Positions 44,802 to 57,084 of a stretch of DNA of 64,000 bases are shown here, piece after piece (position 1 is the first letter of the stretch; each line of letters begins with the position of its first letter). Below the pieces are notes generated by a model. The model did no database searches and was not told the origin of the DNA. It worked only from the letters and a program-made list of their open reading frames with translations. Origin of the DNA: Viola odorata. Its lineage: Eukaryota > Streptophyta > Magnoliopsida > Malpighiales > Violaceae. Location: contig OY829545.1 of the NCBI GenBank assembly GCA_963691705.1, forward strand, positions 44,751,475-44,815,474, written 5' to 3'. Both the position numbers and the translations under genes were made by a program.

Positions 44802-45436
44802 TTGATTGCACACGTAAAATGATGGATTGTACGCATACGAGAATTAAATGCTGAGCTTGATGAGTGCATGAAAATAAATGACGACAATTGATTGCATGCG
44901 AGAAATGATGAATTTTACGCATACGAAAATGAAATACCGAGTTGATTGCGTGCGAAAAATGATTGATTTTAAGCACATGAGAATTTAAATGCTGTGTTGA
45001 TTGCATGCGAAAAATGATTGATTTTACGCATACGAGAATTTAAATGCTAGGTTGATTGCATGCGAAAAATGATTGATTTTACGCATACGAGAATTTAAAT
45101 GCTGGGTTGATTGTATGCGAAAAATGATGGATTTTACGCATACGAAAATGAAATGCTGTTTTGATTTGCATGCGAAAATGATGGATTTTACGCATACGAG
45201 AATTTAAGTGCTAGGTTGATTGCATGCGAAAAATGATTGATTTTACGCATACGAGAATTTAAATGCTGGGTTGATTGCATGCGATAAATGATGGATTTTA
45301 CGCATACGAAAATGAAATGCTGTTTTGATTGCATGCGAAAAATGATGGATTTTACGCATACGAGAATTTAAGTGCTAGGTTGATTGCAAGCGAAAAATGA
45401 TTGATTTTACGCATACGAGAATTTAAATGTTGTTTT
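44802..45436. repeat. 55-bp tandem array, C 3' LTR
   Basis: The same unit and variant order as at 15340-15975, about 11 copies. Confidence 0.9.
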
Positions 45437-45578
45437 GATAAGTGCAGAAAAATTAAATGCTATTGGCGATTTACAGGGAAGAAGAAAAAAAAAGTTTAAT
45501 GATTTGCAGAAAATAAAACAGATTGATAATGTAGAGAATGGACAGTTAGATATTTGCGGAAAATAAACAGTTGATATT

Positions 45579-46122
45579 ACGACCGACCATGTAGGCGGTA
45601 TTGAATTTAAATTGCTGAAATTTAAAGTGCGGAAAAGTAAACAGTTGATAATTTGCGGAAGGATTTCCAGCAGTTTTGCGAAAAAGTAAAGCAGTTGAAT
45701 ATTTACGAGAATTAAAATGCGACCGACCATATAAGCGGTATTGAATTTAAATTGCTGAAAAGTAAATTGCTGAAATTTAAAGTGCAGAAAAGTAAAATAC
45801 GGAAAAGTAAACAGTTGATAATTTGCGGAAGGATTTCCAGCAGTTTTGCGAAAAAGTAAAGCAGTTGAATATTTACGAGAATTAAAATGCGACCGACCAT
45901 GTAGGCGGTATTGAATTTAAATTGCTGAAAGTAAATTGCTGAAATTTAAAGTGCAGAAAAGTAAAATACGGAAAAGTAAACAGTTGATAATTTGCGGAAG
46001 GATTTCCAGCAGTTTTGCGAAAAAGTAAAGCAGTTGAATATTTACGAGAATTAAAATGCGACCGACCATGTAGGCGGTATTGAATTTAAATTGCTGAAAG
46101 TAAATTGCTGAAATTTAAAGTG
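45579..46122. repeat. ~170-bp tandem array, C 3' LTR
   Basis: The same unit as at 16118-16707. Two copies have small internal deletions of the AGTAAATTGCTGAA sub-repeat compared with the C 5' LTR. Confidence 0.9.
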
Positions 46123-47014
46123 CGAATAATTAAACAGTTGATATTTACAGAAAATAAACAGTTGATATTACAGAAAATTAAAAGTGTTAGTACGACAAAT
46201 AATCATACGAAGCATACGAGTATTTTACGAAAAAAAAGTGAATTAAAAAATTCATGTATAAAACATACGAAAAATAGCACGTATCATGAAAAACAATTAT
46301 ACGAAGCATGTGAGCATTTTACGTAAAAAAAATTACGACTCGAAGGCTCGGAAAAATATAAATGGGCTGGGCCCAGCTTAAAAATTTGGAGAAATGGGCC
46401 AGGAACAATTCCTGGCCCAAGGAAATTCATTTAAATGGTGATGGGCCAAGCCCATCACCTTTCTTTCATTTTCTCGCGCAAAGGGCCGCTGGCCCGATCA
46501 ACTCATCTTCAACCTTCCATCGCCGGCGCCACTGCAGGCGACGGAGGTAGCGAACCAGGCGACCAACTCGCCTGGTTCTTGGCCCAAACGGAGCCTCTCC
46601 CTTCCAACAACACAATCAAGCAATCACAGTCACGTAAATCCCAGCCAAACAGTGGCAATTGCAACGGTAATAATAATGCACATTAATTCATTTAATTAGC
46701 AAATAAATACCCCAAGTGTTCAAACAATTCAATCACTGCTAGTGTGATGTAACTAACTTAAAACTCAAGCAATTGAACATATTTGAGCAACCAAATGATC
46801 GTCTAAGGCATGAACAAAAATCAAAGAAAGAAACAGTGAGAGAGAGAGAAAGAACGGCTTACAGCGGTGGTGCTGCCGGCGGACGACGGCGATGAATGAG
46901 AGTGAGTGTGAGCGAATGGGGTTCAGGAGTGCAGGAATTGGACCGAAAAAGGGGGAGAGAGCAATGCTGTTTTTTTTCAAGATTTTCGGACCGTTTGCGC
47001 GTAGGGAATGCTTG

Positions 47015-47023
47015 CTATTTATA
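47015..47023 (-). promoter_or_regulatory. TATA box of the C 3' LTR
   Basis: The minus strand reads ACTATAAATAGCA, equivalent to the A TATA box at 17599-17607. The flanking leader downstream has diverged from A (a ~100-bp replaced zone at 46990-47100), but the box is kept. Confidence 0.65.
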
Positions 47024-47955
47024 GTCAGGGAACGCGTGAGGAGGCCGGACGTGGGAGATGCGCGTGGTGGCCGGACGTGTGCATTGGCTGGGCTAGGGGA
47101 ACCGTGATGATGGCGGAGGGCTAGGGAGCTAGGGAGCAGTTGGCTCGGGCAAGGACTTCCGCTGCCTCCCTCGTGCGTGCACTGTGCATGTGCATTATGC
47201 ACATTAAATCAAGGGCCATTGATCTGGTTGACTTTCCTTGGTTGACCAGATCAATGGCTATGATCAAATGGCCTTTTATCTGATTTAAATGGCCTCGAGC
47301 CAGTTTCCGGGAACAAACGTTCTGACTTTTCGAGCCGAAGGTACCGTCACGTAGAAAAAAATACGACGGGTTTAACCGTCTACAGCGAATGACGAGAATT
47401 TTTCGTTTAACGTGTTTATTTTTGTGTTAAAAAACGTGAAACGTTTGAACGGAAAAATAATAACGTTACGCCGAAAATCACACGAATCGCTGTAGACCGT
47501 TGCGACCAGAAAAAAATCTAGCAACTAGTTGATGGAAAACATTTTAAAGTCAAGCTATGGTCCGAGTGGACTTACTCGGGTCTAATAAAAGCTCGAATAA
47601 AAATAATAATAAAATAATAAAAATACTAAAAGATGTGCTACAATATAAAAAATCCTAAAATTCATGTGATGACCTAAAACGAAGAAAAAATTAGCAAACG
47701 ACTGCCGGATAATTAAAAATGTGATTTTTAAGGGTAAAAATATTAATGATAATAATAATGAAAATACATGCCGAAAAATTAAAAATGCGATTTCGAAGGC
47801 TGACGATGCTGACGATGATGCAAAAATGCAACGAAACACCTAAAAATGCTAGCGACATTAAATCAACTGAAAATGACTGTGAATTAGCTGAATGACAGAA
47901 ATGCTAAAATTAAATAAAAATGGCGTCAAAATTCGGGTATCAACAGTTGCCCCCT

Positions 47956-47993
47956 CTTTACTGTCTTATCGAAGTATTTGATAAGCAGTAAAG
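47956..47993. promoter_or_regulatory. conserved inverted repeat, C 3' LTR
   Basis: CTTTACTG and CAGTAAAG arms as in A (18527-18564), unchanged. Confidence 0.5.
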
Positions 47994-48053
47994 ACAGTTG
48001 CCCCTATATCCGAATTTTGACGACACAGCGGGTCTTACCTCAAACTTACAGTG

Positions 48054-48906
48054 ATGATGTCGCTCTGGGAGGAGGTAGTTGCTTGATGTCGCTCTGGGAG
48101 GAGGAGATTGTTTGATGCTGTCACTGGGGATACCAGGTGCTTGCTTGATGTCACTCTGAGAGGAGGAAAGTGATGCTGCCACTCTGGGAGGAGGTAATCC
48201 GCTGACATCGCTCTGGGAGGAGATAGGTTGTTGATCGAAAATGTAAACGACAGCTCCACTGGGGGGGGATGATCGCTTGACATGTGACTGATGTTGCTTC
48301 GGAAGATAATGCGCGATTCGCAGAAGTATGAATGATTTGTCCTAATGATGTCACTCTAGGAGGAGGAAAATAATTATGCAGAAATGTAGAATTGTGTGAG
48401 GGATGTTGCTCTGGGAGGGGAAGAAATGCCAAGGTTGAAAAAGGTAGAACTACGCTATGCTATCACTCTGGGAGGAGAAGAAATGCTTGATGCTGAAAAC
48501 TAAACCTATGATGTCACTCTGGGAGGAGAAGAAATGCTAAGGCTGAAAACTAAATGCTGTCACTCTGGGAGGAGAAGAAATGCTTGATGCTGAAAACTAA
48601 ACCTATGATGTCACTCTGGGAGGAGAAGAAATGCTAAGGCTGAAAACTAAATGCTGTCACTCTAGGAGGAGAAGAAATGCTAGGTCGGAATCTAAACTAT
48701 GTTGTCACTCTGGGAGGAGAAGAATGTTAATGCTTTTGATGGTGTTATTTGGTGATGAGGGAATTGATGTTGGCACTGGGGATAAAAACGTGTTTACAAA
48801 ATTGATGATGTTGTTCGTGGATGTCACTCTGGGAGGCGATGGTTGGTTGATGTCACTCTGGGAGGAGGTATGCTTTTGATGTCACTCTAGGAGGAGGTAT
48901 GCTTTA
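48054..48906. repeat. GATGTCACTCTGGGAGGAG array, C 3' LTR
   Basis: Same as 18624-19430, with one more ~50-bp unit in the middle. Confidence 0.85.
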
Positions 48907-48918
48907 AATTCTAGTCTG

Positions 48919-49272
48919 GGCGAGGCTATCGCATTGCTTGATGCTGGTATGAAAAATGAGGTTGCATGTCGGTGCGAGGCTATCGCTCTTCAGACGATGA
49001 TGTGGAAATACGGATAAAGGTCCGTGCGAGGCTATCGCTCTCCGGACGTCGTCGTGGTGATGTGAATGAATGTCCGTGCGAGGCTATCACTCTCTGGATG
49101 TTGACGTGGCAATGTAAATGAATGTCCATGTGAGGCTATCGCTCTCCGAGTGTTGACGTGGCAATGCGGATGAAGGTCTGTGCGAGGCTATCGCTCTCCG
49201 GACGCTGGTGCTGAAAATGTAGTTATACGACCATGCGAGGCTATCGCTCTCCAGACGCTGGTGTTGAAAGTA
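48919..49272. repeat. GTGCGAGGCTATCGCTCTCC array, C 3' LTR
   Basis: Same organisation as 19443-19795. Confidence 0.85.
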
Positions 49273-49506
49273 TAGTCACTCAAGGAGGAGTTATTTAGAT
49301 ATGCAGAAAAGTAGTCGCTCAAGGAGGAGTATTTTTAGATACACGAAAAAAAGTAGTTGCTCACGGAGGAGTGATAATTATGCAGAAATATAGAATTATG
49401 TAAATGAGAGTTGTAACGTACCTTCGCTCGGATATTGATTGACGATAACATACCTTTGCCCTGATGTTGATTTGATATTTGGGGTGACTGTTTATGAATT
49501 TTCAAG

Positions 49507-50985
49507 ATATGGTGTGGGGACGTGACCTGACATAACATTAACAGATGACATGTGCGGACGTGACCAGACACAATATTAACAAACGCGATGTGGGGACGTG
49601 ACCCTTCAACGCTTAACAGACAATATGCGTGGACGTGACCAGACACAACCTTATCAGACGACTGTGCGGACGTGACCGGACCTGACATTAACAGCATGAT
49701 GTGGGGACGTGACCCTTCACAACGCTTAACAGACAACATGTGCGGACGTAACCAGACACAACATTATCAGACGATTGTGCGGACGTGACCAGACACAGTA
49801 TTAAAAAACACGATGTGGGGACGTGACCCTTCACAACGCTTAGCAGGCAACCTGTGCGGACGTGACTAGACACAACATTATCAGACGACATGTGCGGACG
49901 TGACCAGACACAGCCTTAAAAACACGATGTGGGGACGTGACCCTTCACAACGCTTAGCAGACAACCTGTGCGGACGTGACCAGACACAACATTATCATAT
50001 GACATGTGCGGACGTGACCAGACACAGCCTTAAAAACACGATGTGGGGACGTGACCCTTCACAACGCTTAACAGACAATATGTGCGGACATGACCAGACA
50101 CAACATTATCAGACGACTGTGCGGACGTGACCAGACACAGCATTAAAAACACGATGTGGGGACGTGACCCTTCACAACGCTTAACAGACAATATGTGCGG
50201 ACGTGACCAGACACAACATTATCAGACGACTGTGCGGACGTGACCAGACACAGCATTAAAAACACGATGTGGGGACGTGACCCTTCACAACGCTTAACAG
50301 ACTATGTGTGGACGTGACCAGACATAACATTATCAGACGACTGTGCGGACGTGACCAGACACAACATTAAAAACACGATGTGGGGACGTGACCCTTCACA
50401 ACGCTTAACAGACAATATGTGTGGACATGACCAGACATAACATTATCAGACGACTGTGTGGACGTGACCAGACACAGCATTAAAAACACGATGTGGGGAC
50501 GTGACCCTTCACAACGCTTAACAGACAATATGTGTGGACGTGACCAGACACAACTTTCTAGGACACGATGTGGGGACGTGACCTGAACACAACGCTTAAC
50601 AGACAATATGTGTGGACGTGACCAGACATAACATTATCAGACGACTGTGCGGACGTGACCAGACACAGCATTAAAAACACGATGTGGGGACGTGACCCTT
50701 CACAACGCTTAACAGACAATATGTGTGGACGTGACCAGACATAACATTATCAGACGACTGTGCGGACGTGACCAGACACAGCATTAAAAACACGATGTGG
50801 GGACGTGACCCTTCACAACGCTTAACAGACAATATGTGTGGACGTGACCAGACACAGCATTAAAAACACGATGTGGGGACGTGACCCTTCACAACGCTTA
50901 ACAGACAATATGTGTGGACGTGACCAGACACAACTTTCTAAGACACGATGTGGGGACGTGACCTGAACACAACGCTTAACAGATG
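49507..50985. repeat. 113-bp GGACGTGACC higher-order array, C 3' LTR
   Basis: The same three-subunit unit as in A, but 1.48 kb long against 1.06 kb. The extra copies lie in the middle and right part, where the marker ACATAACATTATCAG recurs. Confidence 0.9.
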
Positions 50986-52324
50986 GTGTAAGAAGGGAAA
51001 GCAAGTCTTACCTTGAACTTACCGTACGAATTGAAATGGAGAGTGGTTGACCGTGAGGGAACGAGATTCACCACACGAAGTTGATTTGGGAGTGGTAACG
51101 TACTCCATTCGACGCTGATTGGATTTTGATGAAAATCCAAGATGGCGAGGGCTTTACAACGATGTCGTCATCGAAGACCCATGGTGAGGAGTGGTGATGT
51201 TCTTCATTCGACGTTCGATCCAAGGCGAGGGCTTTACAACGATGTCGTCATCGAAGACCCATGATTGAGGAGTCACCGGAGCATATCTATGTCCTGCAAA
51301 TTGGAAGGAAGCAAATACAAAGTAGCAACAAAATAGAAAAAGGAGAGAGCAATTGACCTGTGAGAAATATCAAATATTCCTACCTTTAACCCACGGCTTT
51401 CCCCCAAGTTTTTTTGTTTGGAATGAAAATGATTTCTTTGTTTAAGAAAATAAATTCAAGCCTTTTTCTCTTTTTGGATAAAATGTGCGTTCAGTTTTCA
51501 TTATATGAACATGATTGATTCAAGTCTAGATAACGTCTACGTCTTGTTCAAGAAATAACGACCTCAAGGACAAGACTTTCCCACAACTTGCAGCCGTAAA
51601 CAATCCTCACCTGATATTAGTGTTTGCACTCACGCTCTGGAACAAGGCTAAGTGTTTTACACTCATAAAGATGCAACTAACATGATACATAATTTACAGT
51701 TCGCAATGTCAATCCGAGTGAATATACTTCGAATGAAGATGCACATGCATGGGCGTTCTAATAATTGATGGGACTTTTACGGAAAGGAATGAAAGGACAC
51801 GAAAAGTCCGGAAAGGAGTTTGTTTTGGGAAATATTGCTTTGTTGAGGAGTTGGAAGGCTTTTGATGAGTGATGCTTTGCTAATTGGCCAGGATGAGGGC
51901 GAGGTGCGCGAGTCTTTTCACTTTTTGCTGGGGATTCTTGCTTGACAGAGTGCGTGAGCTCTGGGATCCTTGTTGGGGGTGCTTTCCCTTTGGCCAGGGG
52001 CCCTTTTCTTGAGTCTTCATTGGGGAGCGTCGTCGCTGTTCATTTTACGACTTACTACTTGAGTTGGCCTGGGGCCCCTTTCTCTTCTCGGGTTCTCACT
52101 AGGGATGCTTGCTTTGAGGTTTCTTGAGTTGGCCTTGGGCCTCTTTTGCTTGACTTTACTAGGGGAAGACTGCTTTGAGATTTCTCGAGTTGGCCTTGGG
52201 CCTTTCTACTCGAGTTCACTGGGGAAAGTTTTCTTCGAGATTTTCTCGAATTGAGTTGTCCCCGGGCTGTGATTGCTTTGGCTCTTCGATTTTTTGTAAT
52301 CGTCGAAGGTCTCTGAGCACTTTT

Positions 52325-52400
52325 CTTTTCTTTTCCCTTTTTCCCCTCTCTCCTTTTTCTTTTTTTTCCTCTCCTTTTCCCCCTCTTTTTTTTTATATAT
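52325..52400. repeat. polypyrimidine tract, C 3' LTR
   Basis: T/C tract followed by a TATATATATATA run (52393-52405). Counterpart of 22410-22490. Confidence 0.7.
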
Positions 52401-53227
52401 ATATATCCCTCCCCTTTTTGATTTGATTTGAAAATGCAACAGAGCAGAGCAAGCACAGCATTTGTCTTGATCTCTTCCCCTTCTGTCTTGAGGCCTCGGC
52501 CTTCGTCGTTGCTGCTTCTTCAGTGATGGTCCTTAGCGATCTCCTGGTGACCTTTTCCGTCTCTTTCATCGTGCTCTTGGACTCGACGTGCTTTTACTTC
52601 CGGCTGACGATTTTAGCTGAAACTGCTCTTTGGCTCCCGGGGTATGAGTGATATTGACGGTTTGGGGAGTGATGGCATATATGGTGGAAAGAGGGAAAAA
52701 ACGAAAAAAAGTGGAGAAAATCGTAAAAGTCCCATGTCACTTTATAGCTATCCCATGTCTAATGGCGCATGTACCCTGGATATTATGCGAATTCAACTAG
52801 TATCTAGTCAGGCACTTACACTCATGAAAGAAACAAAGCGTGAAGCCCCAAAATACTCACAGGGATATGTTTTGTGATTGCTTATGTCTAGACGTGCCAT
52901 GGATATAAGAGCTAACAGACAAAATCATGTATGTTTCATATAATTTCTAATGAACGCACAAGTCATCCATGTCGTGATAAAGTATGCTTGAAACAAAATT
53001 TCAAAACATCAAATTTTTGTTTTCATCCTCTCCCTCCTCTCTTTTTTTTTAGCCCAAGTTGCACATGTATAAAGATAATTTTTTTGCGAACACTAAGGAT
53101 TTTAGCCAACATGACGCATGCACCCTTGCAATCAATGTAAATAGCGGAAAAATTGTGAAAATGTAAATTGCGAATATATAAATTACGGAAACAGAAATTG
53201 CGGAAACGGAAATTGCAAAAATGTAAA

Positions 53228-53518
53228 AGGACAACTTCCTTGAAAAATGAGCTCGGACATTTTTTTCTCCTTCTTTTGGTCGTCGCTTCACCTGCTTGCC
53301 CCCAAGTTTACAAGTCTCGTTGCACCTGAAATGCAAAACCACGGAAATGTAAACTGCGAGACCATAATTTTCAGAAACGTAAATTGCGACAAGGCGAAAT
53401 TGTAAACATGAAGGACAACTTCCTTGAAAAATGAGCTTTGACATTTTTCAACACCTTCCTTCGGTTGTCACTTCATTCGCTTGCCCCCATATTTACAAGT
53501 CTTGCTGCACCTGAAATG
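53228..53518. repeat. ~182-bp spaced direct repeat near the C LTR/interior border
   Basis: A ~105-bp block (AGGACAACTTCCTTGAAAAA to TTGCACCTGAAATG, with CTTGCCCCCA inside) occurs at 53228-53332 and 53410-53518 with scattered changes. It has no counterpart in A. Confidence 0.75.
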
Positions 53519-53639
53519 AAGACACAGTCAAATAATAAATTCATAGGGAAAAGGTACCCCAAGATGTTGAATTTAAAATTAACGAAAGAGAATAATTGAA
53601 AAGAACACGTGGGTTGCCTCCCACGAAGCGCCCTTGTTT

Positions 53640-53876
53640 AAAGTCGTAGGCTCGACTATGGTGTGCGTTTGAGCCTTGTGCTTTTGGATCAACATCCCTT
53701 TGAACTTCATTGCTTGCCACCAAGACTTTTCCTGATGAAGGACTATCTCCTTTTCCGCCCTTTCTCTTAAATGGACCGATTTGCATGGAATCCCGGCCTC
53801 TTTCTTAATTGTGGTGATACTTTCTTTATCGCTAAAGACATAGGGTTTATCAAAACCCATTGAATCAACATTCATC
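53640..53876 (-). pseudogene. start of the RT exon of element C, rest deleted
   Basis: After the splice acceptor the frame reads MNVDSMGFDKPYVFSDKE and about 40 more residues, matching the linker before RT in A and D. Homology fades after the LHQEK block (~53720) with a frameshift. The whole RT-RNase H-integrase region is missing. What follows (53560-53640) contains GTGGGTTGCCTCCCAC, a word also seen in unrelated plant LTR elements, so the junction may include foreign DNA. Confidence 0.7.
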
Positions 53877-53986
53877 CTGAAACGCGAATAGTACAAGACG
53901 CTCGAAGAGGGGGTTAAATATATTTATTTATTTTTAAACCAAAGGGGAACGCAAGTCCCTATAAACAAGACATGCACGCATATTAC
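53877..53986 (-). other. candidate intron between protease and RT (C)
   Basis: Donor G|TAATA in the same codon position as in A and D; acceptor GCGTTTCAG|GATGAA. It is shorter (110 nt). The frame is kept across the junction even though both flanking genes are mostly deleted. Confidence 0.6.
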
Positions 53987-54068
53987 AAAGAGACATCAGG
54001 AAGCGTGGCGGCGGTCTAATTACGCAGAGCCCCCCCCCCCCAGACTTCTTCACGCAAATGGTTGAGCC
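53987..54068 (-). pseudogene. last codons of the protease region of element C
   Basis: Only the final ~20 codons (VKKSG-type block, then LPDVS) remain. They include a run of 12 C (54030-54041 on plus) that shifts the frame relative to A and D. The protease core between gag and this point is deleted. Confidence 0.7.
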
Positions 54069-55637
54069 CTATATCATCCTTCCACTACCCAAAGTATGAT
54101 TTGGAATAGGGTTGATGGTCATGCTAGAACCTTCGAAAGAGATGCATTTGTTCTTGATCAAGCGATCAACCTTTCCTCTAAGAGCAGAGCAGTCTTCTAT
54201 GGCATGGCCTTGAGCTCCAGCGTGGTACGTGCATCTAGCAATAGGGTTGTACCACTTCGGATAAGGAGGTTGTATAGGCTGAATCGGGATTGGCGCAATT
54301 TGCCCGGCTGTCAAGAGCTGCTCGTAAATTTCCTCTAAAGGAATGGGAAGAGGTGGTAGCGGTTTCCTGTTCCAAAGGGTGTGTTGGTTCTTTTGTGGGA
54401 TATGTGGTGGAGGCGATGGGGAAGGTCGCCGGTTACTAGGTCCCGAGGAGACAAAGATGACATCTTCCTTCATGATGGGTGCTCTTTTAAGCGTTTCTTC
54501 TGGTGTGGAAGCGGTGATCCTCCCAGATTTAATTCCTTGTTCAACTCTCTCAGCCACCGTGACTATGTCAGAAAAGTTATTTGATGGATTGGATATAAGA
54601 TAGGTGTAGTAGGGAGCCTTGAAAGTGTTTATGAAAATTGACGAGAGTTCTTTGTCATTTAGCGGAGAAGAAATTCTAGATGGTAGCCCTCTCCACCTCT
54701 GAGCGTAAGTCTTCACCGATTCGTCGGTCCTCTTCTCTAGATCCTGTAGATCAGAACGGTCTGGTGCAACTTCCAAGTTGAATTTGTATTGCCTGTAGAA
54801 GGCATCGGACAGGTCTCTCCATGTCCTGATCCTGGCTCTGTCTAGGCCCATATACCAAGTTAGGGCGTGCTTGGTCAAGCTTTCTCGGAATAGATGTATC
54901 AACAACGACTCGTTGTGGATCATCTCGGCCATCTTATTGCAGTATGCTCTGAGGTGGGTCTTTGGGCACTCTTCCCCAGTATACTTTTCGAAGTCAGGGA
55001 TCTTGTACTTCGGAGGTATAACGATCCCGGGGACCATACACATATCGGCGGGACCTGTGGGATCAAATGGATCGGCCCCTTCGATTGCTCTGAGTCTTTC
55101 CTCGAGAAGATTCAGTCTGTCACTTTTTGGTTCTTCGGTTCTGATGGGGTTAGAACCGAAGGGTAGCGTAGGTTCTGACGAGAACTGAGGATGTGCTGGG
55201 TTGAAAGTGAGGAGCTGAGTTCCCACAGGTCCGGGAATTGTGCTTGGAGGAATAAGGGGGAGATACAAAGCCTCTAGGTGGGCCTGACTCTTGCTGGGGT
55301 CCACAGCAGGGTTGATTGAAAGGTGCTGAAGCGACGGGGAGATCTCTTCACCCACCTTAACTGTAGGATGTGCAGTGATGGGTACAGCGAAGGGATTATC
55401 CCATCTCCAATGGCCCGGGGGGCCAGAAAGTGGTGGGAGTATGGAAGGTCCTGCGACGGTGAGCGAAGAGGAAGGTCCGTTTGTTTGAGGGAGATCAAAA
55501 CCCGGTGGCACTTCGGTGACAGCTTCATCTCTTTCCTTTTCGGCCCTGGCGGCCCTTTCTGTACTGATCCTAACTTGCTCCTCTAACTCTGCGATTCTAG
55601 CCATTAGTGCTTCGTCGGTCTTGGCCAGTTCAGTCAT
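54069..55637 (-). CDS. gag of element C, intact 522 codons
   Basis: ATG 55637 to TAG/TGA 54069, no internal lesion. An N-terminal coiled coil (ELEEQVRISTERAARAEKER), a Pro/Ser-rich region, and the capsid-type gag domain (THLRAYCNKMAEM, LTWYMGLDRARIRTWRDL) at ~230-345, continuing unshifted where A has its frameshift. A CHHC zinc-knuckle-like motif (CTYHAGAQGHAIEDC) is at ~475-490. It ends early, after one knuckle, because a deletion removed the second knuckle module and protease; the last residues (SGRMI) are next to that deletion. It is the only undamaged long protein frame of the Tat-like elements here. Confidence 0.88.
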   Translation of the reverse strand: MTELAKTDEALMARIAELEEQVRISTERAARAEKERDEAVTEVPPGFDLPQTNGPSSSLTVAGPSILPPLSGPPGHWRWDNPFAVPITAHPTVKVGEEISPSLQHLSINPAVDPSKSQAHLEALYLPLIPPSTIPGPVGTQLLTFNPAHPQFSSEPTLPFGSNPIRTEEPKSDRLNLLEERLRAIEGADPFDPTGPADMCMVPGIVIPPKYKIPDFEKYTGEECPKTHLRAYCNKMAEMIHNESLLIHLFRESLTKHALTWYMGLDRARIRTWRDLSDAFYRQYKFNLEVAPDRSDLQDLEKRTDESVKTYAQRWRGLPSRISSPLNDKELSSIFINTFKAPYYTYLISNPSNNFSDIVTVAERVEQGIKSGRITASTPEETLKRAPIMKEDVIFVSSGPSNRRPSPSPPPHIPQKNQHTLWNRKPLPPLPIPLEEIYEQLLTAGQIAPIPIQPIQPPYPKWYNPIARCTYHAGAQGHAIEDCSALRGKVDRLIKNKCISFEGSSMTINPIPNHTLGSGRMI

Positions 55638-56417
55638 TTTTCATTTTTGAAGTCTAGTTAGGGGGAGCCGGTGCGGAGTAGCTTGCTTTCGAGGAGCTAT
55701 CGTGAACCTGAAAAAGGGAAAAACACAGAAAAAGTAAATACAAGTGAGGATATACAGGTGATATGCAATCCTGAGGCCTCCACGTTGCTCATTCATTTTC
55801 CGGCCACACTTTCACTTGATATTTTCAGGGCGGTCGGAGAGGTGAGGAATCCCAGTGGTTGACAAGATACGAAGGAAGCCTCTATACATTCCAACGATAT
55901 GAAGAAAATCTGAGATGCTAACGGCGAAACCCAAATCAGCAGGGGCAACCAATGCCGCCATGCTAAGAAGATCTCTTTCATACTGTGCTTGCAAATGACG
56001 TAGGGCCTGACGCCTGGTGAACCCAACCGAGGGGAGGGATGACAATCAATGCCATGAACTTGGAGGTCGTGATAAGCTAAGAGGACAAAGCCACGAGTGG
56101 GCAATATTTGGTTGTTTTTGTTTTTTTTGAATGTTTGGTCTGATTTTTTGGTTCTTTGGGTGAAACGACTGTGTTTATCCCGGAGGGATTTTCTCTTTCT
56201 TTTTGCGATAGTCTTTTGAGTTGCGTTTGGATGGATAATTGATATGGAAAAGATGAGGCGATTTTAATAAATATCCGAAAGAGTACGACTTTATTAAAAG
56301 TGTTTACAAAAGTATGGTAAACTTGCTAAATTTATCAAAAATGGCTAAGATAGGTGGAATCAGGGGTCCTAGCTAAAAGAAAAGATTTTCCGATATCCGA
56401 GCCATTCCCTGAAGGTG
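55638..56417. other. leader between ORF1 and gag of element C
   Basis: Homologous to A 39954-40727, with several small changes (the poly-T run is much shorter). I see no supported gene. Confidence 0.55.
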
Positions 56418-56585
56418 TCATTCCTGGACGTTAGAGTCCTGTTGCCAAAGGTACTCCATCGAAGCCAACTCCCCTTTCTGCATCTCTAACTCAGCCTCTA
56501 AGGCGGCAATTCGGCTTTGTAGTGTCTGATCGTTGAAACTTTGTTCCCCGAAAATATCAAGTGAAAGTAGTGTAGGTGCCGACAT
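56418..56585 (-). CDS. mini-ORF1 of element C (55 codons), internal deletion
   Basis: ATG 56585 starts MSAPTLLSLDIFG, as in the A ORF1. After 20 codons it jumps to the C-terminal coiled coil (ALEAELEMQKGELASM) and stops at 56418. About 1.55 kb (A 40829-42382) is missing, including the whole plant-mobile-domain-like part, yet the reading frame is preserved. Whether this peptide is made is unknown. Confidence 0.65.
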   Translation of the reverse strand: MSAPTLLSLDIFGEQSFNDQTLQSRIAALEAELEMQKGELASMEYLWQQDSNVQE

Positions 56586-57084
56586 ATTGAATGAGCAAAA
56601 CGGGTCCTGTGGGACAAAAAATAAAATTTTAAATGCAAAGTAACCTGCACGTGTCAGAAAATTTACAGTTCGTATAACAGAAAAATCACATCAATATGCC
56701 ACGACAAACTGGTATAATCATGATGCCTGTGCCGGGGCTCTGATTCCGACACCTCTAACTGGCTTGAATGGTTCCCGGATGATACCATGAAAAGGTCCCT
56801 AAAGTGTCGTCCAGTCGCCCGATTCCTTGCGAAATCGTATAACCTTTCGACTGGCTTTAGGGGTTCATCCGAGTTGGGATTGGTGAACACTACCCAGGAC
56901 ATGTGTCCTAGGGCGTCACTACTACCCTCCTATTTTGGTAATTGTCCCCTGGGTGTAGGGCGCTATGAAATGCATATGACAATTGATAAAGTAAATAAAT
57001 AAACAGCCAGCAATTGATCAAAGCAAATAAATAAACAAATAAAACACCTCTCTAAAAAGATAAAAACCGGCTCCGACCCTAAAT
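56586..57084 (-). other. 5' leader of element C
   Basis: Nearly identical to A 42444-42957, with a ~20-bp gap near 56700. Confidence 0.6.

Larger units (their letters stand above)
43910..53520 (-). repeat. 3' LTR of element C (~9.6 kb, high end uncertain)
   Basis: The sharp low end (TGTCGCGCCCC) and the whole content follow the A LTR to about 52830; from 52840 to 52980 it is closer to the D LTR. It pairs with the C 5' LTR (57106 on), with which it shares small differences from A, such as the TATA flank and the shared CAGGCGACGG. The high end lies somewhere in 53000-53580; no clean PPT/TG border was found. Confidence 0.75.

Noticed and set aside
53049..53444. 131-codon minus frame near the C LTR end
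   Set aside because: Driven by the AT-rich simple repeats (GGAAACGGAAATTGC-type) and a direct repeat; no domain and no homologue in A or D.
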